Shown: positions 58,728 to 64,000 of the stretch, one piece after another
How positions within the stretch are numbered: the stretch's first letter is position 1
How the letters are laid out: the number at the start of each line of letters is the position of its first letter
DNA from: CAVVEC01 sp963770485
GTDB lineage: Bacteria > Acidobacteriota > Terriglobia > Terriglobales > Acidobacteriaceae
DNA: 64,000 bases
Assembly: GCA_963770485.1 (NCBI GenBank)
Contig: CAVYPX010000009.1
Span: forward strand, 558,001-622,000
Reading direction: 5' to 3'
The notes under the pieces: model-generated
What the model saw: only the letters and a program-made list of their open reading frames with translations
The model's database searches: none
Told to the model about the DNA's origin: nothing
Translations under genes and position numbers: made by a program

Positions 58728-59069
58728 AGCGGCTATTCTACCCGTTTGCCAAGGCACAGGGATGTTTACTTTATCACCATTTGGTGTGATCGGTGGTGCG
58801 CGATTCGGTATGCGCGTTTCATCCATGTTTTTCGATCGGTTAGGGAGAGCCCAAAGCTGAGGCCAACTGGTACCGGTGTTGTGATTGCTGTGACTTCGTT
58901 TCTTCATCAAATCGACGATCCGATGTTGGACGCGTCCTCGGTCGCATGGGCCGAGAGCCGTGTCATCGCAGTTCGATCCGTAAGTCCGATTGCGTGAAAG
59001 CGGAGCTTAAATTTGACTTGATCTCCACTTATCTGCGTTAATCAGCGGCGAAGAGGTTCTGGAGGTTGA
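58728..59069. other. 342-bp intergenic region
   Basis: It separates the leftward 86-aa gene from ridA. It contains TAGAAT for the former at 58735-58740 and a GGAGG ribosome binding site for ridA. Nothing else is recognised. Confidence 0.5.
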
Positions 59070-59447
59070 ATGCGTGAGGTGATTGCGAGCAAAGATGCCC
59101 CACAAGCCATCGGGCCTTATTCGCAAGGCATTCGGGCGAACGGATTCGTGTTTGTCTCGGGGCAGGTGGCGATTGACCCGGCAACCCAGCAGGTCATTAC
59201 TGGCGATGTTGCTGCCCAAACCGATCGGGTGCTGAAGAATCTCTCGGCAATTTTGAAAGCGGCGGAGAGCGGGCTGGAGAAAGTCGTGCGCTCGACCGTC
59301 TTCCTGAAAAACATGGGAGACTTCGCGGCCATGAACGAAATCTATGGCCGGTATTTCACTGCTGCGCCCCCGGCCCGCTCGACCGTCGAAGTCGCCCGCT
59401 TGCCCAAGGATGTGCTGGTCGAGATTGATGTGATCGCGTTGGCCTAA
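59070..59447 (+). CDS. ridA: RidA family enamine/imine deaminase
   Basis: This 125-residue protein matches RidA over its whole length: APQAIGPYSQGIRANGFVFVSGQ, TDRVLKNLSAILKAAESGLE, VRSTVFLKNMGDFAAMNEIY and PARSTVEVARLPKDVLVEID, including the catalytic Arg in ARSTVEV. RidA hydrolyses reactive 2-aminoacrylate and related imines from PLP enzymes. GGAGG lies 6-7 nt before the ATG. Confidence 0.93.
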   Translation: MREVIASKDAPQAIGPYSQGIRANGFVFVSGQVAIDPATQQVITGDVAAQTDRVLKNLSAILKAAESGLEKVVRSTVFLKNMGDFAAMNEIYGRYFTAAPPARSTVEVARLPKDVLVEIDVIALA

Positions 59448-59453
59448 CGATTT

Positions 59454-59527
59454 GCAATTTACGATTTTCAATTGCCAATTTAGAATCGGGTCGTCGTCTC
59501 AATTGGCAATCGAAAATCGGCAATCGG
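59454..59527. repeat. inverted repeat CGATTTTCAATTGCCAATT / AATTGGCAATCGAAAATCG
   Basis: The arms lie at 59461-59480 and 59509-59527 with one or two mismatches and a GC-rich loop. It fills the gap between ridA and the FKBP gene and may act as a hairpin terminator or RNA-stability element. Confidence 0.65.
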
Positions 59528-59536
59528 AGAAAATTA

Positions 59537-59989
59537 ATGCTTAGATCCATGTGTTTCATCGCAATCGTCGCGCTGGCGGCTACGGCCGTTCTTGCGCAAA
59601 GCAGTTCGTCTAAACCGGACACCAGCGCGCCCACCAAAGTCACAGGGAAGCCGCAAACCGCCCTTGGCGGACTGCAATATTGGGACATCAAAGTGGGCGA
59701 TGGCGCCACAGCCAAGGCGGGCCAAACCGTAAGAGTGCACTACACGGGATGGCTCACCAATGGCAAGAAGTTCGACAGCTCGGTGGACAAGGGAGAGCCC
59801 TTTACGTTTGAGCTGGGCCGAGGGCAAGTGATCAAAGGTTGGGATGAGGGTGTGGCCGGGATGAAAGTCGGCGGCAAGCGCCAGTTGCGCATTCCGCCGG
59901 AGCTTGGCTATGGCGACCGCGGCGCTGGTGGCGTGATTCCGCCTAACGCCACCTTGATCTTCGACGTGGAACTGCTCGGCGTGCGGTAA
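59537..59989 (+). CDS. secreted FKBP-type peptidyl-prolyl isomerase
   Basis: This 150-residue protein has a signal peptide (LAATAVLAQ, cleavage about 20) and an FKBP domain of about 105 residues: VRVHYTGWLTNGKKFDSSVD, FELGRGQVIKGWDEGVAGMK, KRQLRIPPELGYGDRGAGG and VIPPNATLIFDVELLGV. All the usual pocket residues of the family appear (Y, D, V-I, W, Y). It should catalyse proline isomerisation in the periplasm. Confidence 0.93.
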   Translation: MLRSMCFIAIVALAATAVLAQSSSSKPDTSAPTKVTGKPQTALGGLQYWDIKVGDGATAKAGQTVRVHYTGWLTNGKKFDSSVDKGEPFTFELGRGQVIKGWDEGVAGMKVGGKRQLRIPPELGYGDRGAGGVIPPNATLIFDVELLGVR

Positions 59990-59994
59990 AAACG

Positions 59995-60087
59995 AAACGC
60001 AGAGGACGCGGTGGATTTTCCATCTTCACGCAAGGCAGTGGGTTGGGAAACTGAAGCCTCCGCGTACCCTGCGTCCTCCGCGTTGAG
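59995..60087. repeat. CGCAGAGGACGCGG-type inverted repeat, copy 4
   Basis: ACGCAGAGGACGCGGTGG at the left and CTGCGTCCTCCGCGTT at the right form inverted arms between the convergent FKBP and rpmB genes. It belongs to the family at 3253-3327 and may terminate both transcripts. Confidence 0.55.
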
Positions 60088-60090
60088 TTG

Positions 60091-60279
60091 TTAGGCTTTC
60101 ACGACTTTTCCGCTGCGAAGGCAGGAGGTGCAGACGCGGATGCGCTTGGTTGCGCCCTTCACCTTGGCGCGTACCGGGCGCAAGTTGACGTTCCAACGCC
60201 TTCGGGACACGTTGTGGGCGTGGCTGATGGTATTTCCGAATTGCGGCCCCCTGCCGCAAATATCACAAACTTGTGCCAT
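60091..60279 (-). CDS. rpmB: 50S ribosomal protein L28
   Basis: This 62-residue protein begins MAQVCDICGRGPQFGNTISH and continues AHNVSRRRWNVNLRPVRAKV, with C-terminal RIRVCTSCLRSGKVVKA. The CxxC pairs CDIC and CTSC make it the zinc-binding form of L28. It stands alone. A palindromic repeat lies upstream at 60396-60414. Confidence 0.96.
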   Translation of the reverse strand: MAQVCDICGRGPQFGNTISHAHNVSRRRWNVNLRPVRAKVKGATKRIRVCTSCLRSGKVVKA

Positions 60280-60395
60280 GGCTGCTCCAGAGAAATTCTG
60301 AACTCGATGTGCAAACCATCAATTTTATCGGAGTTCAGGCCTTTTCGACAACTGCGCCCCATGTAATCGCGGGAATCCAGCGATCATCACGTGGA

Positions 60396-60414
60396 GACAG
60401 CCGTCCCGGCTGTC
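60396..60414. repeat. REP-like palindrome GACAGCCG-TCC-CGGCTGTC
   Basis: Perfect 8-bp arms and a 3-nt loop, preceded by GGA, resemble the GGACGGGTC family in design. It lies between divergent rpmB and the DUF971 gene. Confidence 0.6.
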
Positions 60415-60457
60415 GTCCAGCGCAACTCGACAGAACCACCTGTGCGATACTCAAGAG

Positions 60458-60826
60458 ATGGCGGTCTCAGCCGATCCCAAGTCCGTTAAGGTCAACCTGA
60501 GCACCGGCTCAGGGATGGACATTGAGTGGAAAGACAGCCACCAGTCACACTATCCCTTTCCTTTCTTGCGAGACGCCTGCCCTTGCGCCCTGTGCGATGA
60601 GGAGCGGGGCAAAACCCACCGCCCGCCCGGCGAGCCGCCAAAGCTCGCACCCGGAGTGTTGCCTATGTTCAAGCCCGCCGCCAAGCCAGACTCAGCCGAA
60701 GCCGTAGGCAAGTACGCCATCAAATTTCATTGGAACGACGGCCACGAGCTGGGAATTTATTCCTGGCAATTTCTGCGCGATGTGTGCCCGTGCGAGGAGT
60801 GCAAGGCGGCCAGGCGTTCGGCGTAA
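60458..60826 (+). CDS. DUF971-family protein
   Basis: This 122-residue protein shows the DUF971 (gamma-butyrobetaine hydroxylase N-terminal-like) pattern: SGMDIEWKDSHQSHYPFPFLRDACPCALC and HWNDGHELGIYSWQFLRDVCPCEEC. The Cys/His arrangement suggests zinc binding. The family occurs alone or near iron-sulfur and Mrp-type genes; its role is unclear. No strong ribosome binding site is seen; GATACT lies 6 nt before the ATG. Confidence 0.85.
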   Translation: MAVSADPKSVKVNLSTGSGMDIEWKDSHQSHYPFPFLRDACPCALCDEERGKTHRPPGEPPKLAPGVLPMFKPAAKPDSAEAVGKYAIKFHWNDGHELGIYSWQFLRDVCPCEECKAARRSA

Positions 60827-60881
60827 TCCGTCGCCCCCGAGCTTCGAATACCCCCAAGGACCTTGATCACGCTTGGGGAGT

Positions 60882-61229
60882 TCAGTCTTCTACGAACGAC
60901 TTTAACCTGGACAATGCCTGATCCCATTGCTCGGAGACGAAATCCAGGTATTGCTTAATTCCTTCAATTGGCTGCGGATCGAATTCGAACCGGCTCTCGC
61001 GACCTGTGCGCACGCTATGCACGATCCCTGCACTCTCCAACACTCGAAGATGCTTGGTGATCGCCTGCCGGGTCAGCTTGGAACCCTGCGTCAGTTGAGA
61101 GATTGAATAAGGCCGTCGACCACAGAGCTTCGCAACCAGCGATAGCCTCGTCTGGTCGCCCAGCGCGGCAAATACGGATACACGAGCCCGCCGTTTGGCG
61201 GGCATGGTGCTACGAGGTTTGCGTGACAT
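60882..61229 (-). CDS. ArsR-family winged-helix regulator
   Basis: This 115-residue protein has the ArsR-type HTH: FAALGDQTRLSLVAKLCGRR, YSISQLTQGSKLTRQAITKHLRVLESAGIV and GRESRFEFDPQPI. No metal-binding ELCVCDL-type motif is present, so it is not an arsenic sensor of the classic kind. Its ATG overlaps the end of the SRPBCC gene by 20 bp, so the two are translated together. The palindrome 61666-61685 in front of the pair is its probable operator. Confidence 0.88.
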   Translation of the reverse strand: MSRKPRSTMPAKRRARVSVFAALGDQTRLSLVAKLCGRRPYSISQLTQGSKLTRQAITKHLRVLESAGIVHSVRTGRESRFEFDPQPIEGIKQYLDFVSEQWDQALSRLKSFVED

Positions 61230-61662
61230 GCTTCTCGATGTTCTTCATCTGCTCTGTCCAACCACCGTCATTCATGCGGAATGCTTCGAGGCGGCGGCCC
61301 GCGGGAATCTTGTCGAAGCCGGACTCTGTGAGCACAAGCAGTGTGCCGCTCGCAGTCTTTTCCAGCTTAAACTCGACAAGTGTTGGCGTTTCCTTCGAGT
61401 AATCTGCTTTGGAATCGACGGCATAAGGATGCCAGGTGAAGGAAAAGAGCCGTTCGGGCTCCATTCTCTGGACGACGGCCTCCCATTGGAGGTGCTCGTA
61501 ACCAGGATACGTAATCTGGCCACGCGAGACCTGACCCGGCACGAATGGGCCGTTCAGCTTCACGCGAAACCACTCGCCAAACTCACGGTAATCCGTCAGT
61601 GCACGCCAGACCCGCGAAACGGGCGCCTTGAGCTCAATGCGCTTCTCAATACGGTCATTCAT
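61210..61662 (-). CDS. SRPBCC / AHSA1-domain protein
   Basis: With the ATG at 61662 the protein has 150 residues: IEKRIELKAPVSRVWRALTDYREFGEWF at the start, then VVQRMEPERLFSFTWHPYAV, LVEFKLEKTASGTLLVLTES and WTEQMKNIEKHV at the end, typical of the AHSA1 branch of the START-like fold, which binds hydrophobic ligands. ArsR/AHSA1 pairs are frequent, normally with the regulator first; here the AHSA1 gene is first. The open frame extends to a TTG at 61671 that falls inside the operator. Confidence 0.88.
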   Translation of the reverse strand: MNDRIEKRIELKAPVSRVWRALTDYREFGEWFRVKLNGPFVPGQVSRGQITYPGYEHLQWEAVVQRMEPERLFSFTWHPYAVDSKADYSKETPTLVEFKLEKTASGTLLVLTESGFDKIPAGRRLEAFRMNDGGWTEQMKNIEKHVTQTS

Positions 61663-61665
61663 AAT

Positions 61666-61685
61666 ATGCAACCTTCAGGTTGCAT
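61666..61685. promoter_or_regulatory. operator palindrome of the SRPBCC-ArsR pair
   Basis: ATGCAACCTTCAGGTTGCAT has perfect 9-bp arms with a 2-bp spacer and lies 3 bp before the SRPBCC start. A related pair of half-sites, AGCAAC and GGTTGCAT, lies farther upstream at about 61708-61726. Position and symmetry suggest autorepression by the ArsR protein. Confidence 0.7.
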
Positions 61686-61904
61686 GTTAGCTTACCCGAC
61701 CGCAACAAGCAACTTAACGGTTGCATCATCGCATCATCAGACGGCCGAGCATTCCTCAAACATCGGGCGATCGCGGCGGATGACGAGCCACTTGGAAACG
61801 AATGGTGTTGTAATCGAACCGTTGCACCAACCTATTTTTGCGCGCACCTCGCCCCAGCAGGTGAGATGGCGAGTTCGCTTCTAGTAAAATAGTTATAGGT
61901 TCCT

Positions 61905-64000
61905 TTGTCCTTTCTCTCTCAACTCAACCCGCAACAGCGCGAAGCCGTTGAGACCACCGACGGGCCGGTGCTTATACTCGCCGGGGCCGGAAGCGGCAAG
62001 ACCCGCGTCATAACCTACCGGATCGCCCATCTCATCGAGAACCTGGGCGTCATGCCGGAGTCCATCCTGGCCATGACCTTCACCAACAAAGCCGCCTCCG
62101 AGATGGCCGAGCGCGTGGACAAACTGGTTGGCGGCCTTTCTGTTGCCAAGCCGCTCATCTCCACGTTTCATTCTTTCTGCGTGCGTGTGCTGCGCCGGGA
62201 CATTGAAGCGTTGCGCATTCCGTCGTCGAAACCCGGTGCTCCGCCGATCGGGCTTACCAAGAGCTTTGTGATTTATGACGAAAATGACCAGCAGCAAGTG
62301 GTCAAGTCAGTCATGAAGCGCCTGGGCATAGACGACAAACAAACCACGCCGCGCTCCGTGCTGGCGCACATTTCCTGGGCCAAGAATCACATGCTCGATC
62401 CGCAGGAAGTTTATCTGCAATCGGCCGATCCCAAGACCGAGCGCGTAGCGCAGATCTACGCCGAATACAAAAAAGAACTGGCCAAAGCCAACGCGCTCGA
62501 TTTCGACGACCTGTTGCTTGAAGCTGTGCGCCTGATGAAGGCTGTGCCTGCGGTTCGCGAATATTACAACCGCCGCTTCCAGTACGTCCTGGTGGATGAG
62601 TATCAAGACACTAATCGCCCGCAGTACGAGTTGATGCGGCTTCTGGCGGGAACCGGGCACAACGTCTGTGCGGTCGGCGACGAAGATCAATCAATCTATT
62701 CATGGCGCGGCGCCGACATCCGTAACATCCTCGAGTTTGAAAACGATTTTCCGGAGGCGAAGATCATCCGCCTGGAACAAAACTACCGTTCAACGCAGAA
62801 CATCCTGCAGGCGGCGTCGGCGGTGGTGGCGAACAATCTCAAGCGCAAGGGCAAGAATCTCTGGACGTCGCGCCAGGGCGGGACGAAAGTCGGCTACTAC
62901 GAGGCCCCTGACGGCGAGAACGAAGCACTGTTCGCCGCAGATTATGTTGCGAAGTATCTTCGCGAAGTGGCCGATCAGGGCGAGAATGCGCGCGCCGCCA
63001 TCCTTTACCGCACGAATTCGCAGTCACGACTGTTTGAAGAGGCCATGCGCCGTTATCAGTTGAAATATCACGTGGTGGGCGGATTCTCCTTCTACGAGCG
63101 CGCTGAAATCAAGGACATGATTTCTTACCTCAAGGTCATCCATAACGTGGATGACTCGATCTCGCTGCTCCGGGTGATCAACACGCCGGTGCGCGGCATC
63201 GGCAAGACAACGATTGAAACCCTGGAACAGATTGCGCTCGAAACCGGGGTCTCGTTGTGGGGCGCGATCGGGGAGGCAGTCAAACGCCGCCTCCTGCCGC
63301 AACGCGCTCTGGCCGCGCTGAACAGTTTCCAAAGCCTGATCGAAGACGGCCGGGCCATGCTGGCCGGAACTTATGTCGCGCGGTTGGAAGAGACTGCGCA
63401 CGAGGAGCCAAAGTCGAGAGAAAACGATGGAGAGACGGGCGTCTCGCCCGTCGAGGTTGCCGAAGGCGACACAGACTTCAACCCTGACAACTTCAGCTTC
63501 GATTTTGACCGTAGCGCTGGCGTCCCGCCGGCCGTCGACCGGGCGTCTCGCCCGCAGCCGGGCCGGCCCGAGGTCAGCTCCACTGAAGAGGCTGCTGACT
63601 CGGGCTTTCGTTCCCCTGGCGAAGCTGCCAATACCGCTGAACTCCTGAAATTTCTCATCGACCGCACCGGCTACATCAAGCAACTCGAAGGCGAAGACAC
63701 GCCCGAAGCTTACTCCCGCATTGAGAACCTGCGCGAACTGGTCAACGCCGCCATGGATTCGCGCGATCGCGGCGAAACGCTCGACCAGTTCCTCGATCAC
63801 GCCGCGCTGGTCAGTGATGTGGATGCGTACGATGAACGCGCCCAGATCACGCTCATGACCTTGCACGCGGCCAAGGGCCTGGAGTTTTCACTGGTCTTCC
63901 TCTGCGGACTGGAAGAAGGGCTCTTCCCCCACTCGCGCACATTTCTACAGCCCGACGACATCGAGGAAGAGCGGCGCTTGTGCTATGTAGGCATGACGCG
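61905..64000 (+). CDS. UvrD/PcrA-type DNA helicase, partial
   Basis: I translated this frame by hand; 698 residues are visible and the C-terminus is outside the window. The start is probably TTG at 61905 (LSFLSQLNPQQREAV), because a stop lies three codons upstream. Walker A is LAGAGSGKTRV (about 26-33); further SF1A motifs are TFTNKAASEMAERV, VDEYQDTNRPQY, GDEDQSIYSWRGA, LEQNYRST, MTLHAAKGLEFSLVF and EEERRLCYVGMTR. About residues 505-575 carry a non-conserved insertion rich in repeat-derived sequence. The helicase acts in nucleotide excision repair or replication restart. Confidence 0.92.
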   Translation, partial: MSFLSQLNPQQREAVETTDGPVLILAGAGSGKTRVITYRIAHLIENLGVMPESILAMTFTNKAASEMAERVDKLVGGLSVAKPLISTFHSFCVRVLRRDIEALRIPSSKPGAPPIGLTKSFVIYDENDQQQVVKSVMKRLGIDDKQTTPRSVLAHISWAKNHMLDPQEVYLQSADPKTERVAQIYAEYKKELAKANALDFDDLLLEAVRLMKAVPAVREYYNRRFQYVLVDEYQDTNRPQYELMRLLAGTGHNVCAVGDEDQSIYSWRGADIRNILEFENDFPEAKIIRLEQNYRSTQNILQAASAVVANNLKRKGKNLWTSRQGGTKVGYYEAPDGENEALFAADYVAKYLREVADQGENARAAILYRTNSQSRLFEEAMRRYQLKYHVVGGFSFYERAEIKDMISYLKVIHNVDDSISLLRVINTPVRGIGKTTIETLEQIALETGVSLWGAIGEAVKRRLLPQRALAALNSFQSLIEDGRAMLAGTYVARLEETAHEEPKSRENDGETGVSPVEVAEGDTDFNPDNFSFDFDRSAGVPPAVDRASRPQPGRPEVSSTEEAADSGFRSPGEAANTAELLKFLIDRTGYIKQLEGEDTPEAYSRIENLRELVNAAMDSRDRGETLDQFLDHAALVSDVDAYDERAQITLMTLHAAKGLEFSLVFLCGLEEGLFPHSRTFLQPDDIEEERRLCYVGMT
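63434..63556. repeat. REP-like palindromes inside the helicase coding region
   Basis: GACGGGC-GTCTC-GCCCGTC at 63434-63452 and CGGGCGTCTCGCCCG at 63540-63554 repeat the GGACGGGTC/GACCCGTCC design found at gene boundaries elsewhere in the window. They encode ETGVSPVEV and RSAGVPPAVDRASRPQ in the helicase frame without breaking it. Confidence 0.6.

Noticed and set aside
1..64000. CRISPR arrays, tRNA or rRNA genes, insertion sequences with transposase
   Set aside because: No regularly spaced direct repeats, no T-loop words in a tRNA context outside coding regions, and no transposase or integrase motifs were seen.

Overview
The window reads as a GC-rich chromosome segment of a soil-type Acidobacteriota (Terriglobia/Koribacter-like) bacterium. 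This is inferred from gene style (FecR proteins with tryptophan-rich tails, GloVer-repeat proteins, DUF971, cdaA-cdaR-glmM order) and from the many short palindromic intergenic repeats; no marker was compared with a database. The cell has a Gram-negative envelope (TonB receptor, outer-membrane barrel, lipoproteins), c-type cytochromes and a menaquinol-type Rieske/cytochrome b complex. I saw no tRNA, rRNA, transposase or CRISPR array.

Layout. 1-7347 (minus): a tricarboxylic-acid cassette of HD-like protein, MmgE/PrpD, LYS4-like aconitase/homoaconitase, isocitrate-type dehydrogenase, a CitD-CitE fusion and CitF (cut by the window edge). 7.4-10.3 kb: a 201-bp MITE-like element, a secreted alpha/beta hydrolase, an Ig-like protein and a repeat-filled gap. 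10.3-19.4 kb (minus): an eight-gene electron-transfer operon, preceded by a perfect CRP-type palindrome: one-heme outer-membrane porin, cupredoxin, NAD(P)H/iron-sulfur flavoprotein, Rieske protein, cytochrome b6-like, subunit IV-like, octaheme cytochrome c and monoheme lipoprotein. Reading it as an outer-surface-to-quinone-to-NAD(P)H or ferredoxin conduit is my best candidate for an undescribed system. 19.7-29.1 kb (plus): two paralogous FecR/tryptophan-rich proteins flank a phospholipase C-type enzyme and a beta-helix/GloVer protein.

29-41.6 kb is mixed accessory DNA: small unknown genes, an MFS transporter, a GT2 glycosyltransferase, a two-gene restriction-modification system (XcyI-like endonuclease), a MacB-type permease, Trm112, a kelch protein, a cobalamin riboswitch with a BtuB-like receptor, and a class II aldolase. 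41.7-55.8 kb is mostly housekeeping: queA, cysteine dioxygenase, polA, two parS-like sites, trpG and trpE (unlinked, facing each other), a CPBP protease and the c-di-AMP/cell-wall operon cdaA-cdaR-glmM. 55.8-64 kb holds rodZ, a GAF-GGDEF cyclase, RidA, FKBP, rpmB, DUF971, an SRPBCC-ArsR pair with a clear operator, and the start of a UvrD/PcrA helicase that carries repeat-derived sequence inside its reading frame.

Two themes cut across the regions. Several families of small palindromic repeats occupy gene boundaries, and one has entered a coding region. Several genes have a near-consensus -10 box only 6-8 nt before the start codon and no Shine-Dalgarno, which suggests leaderless transcripts.
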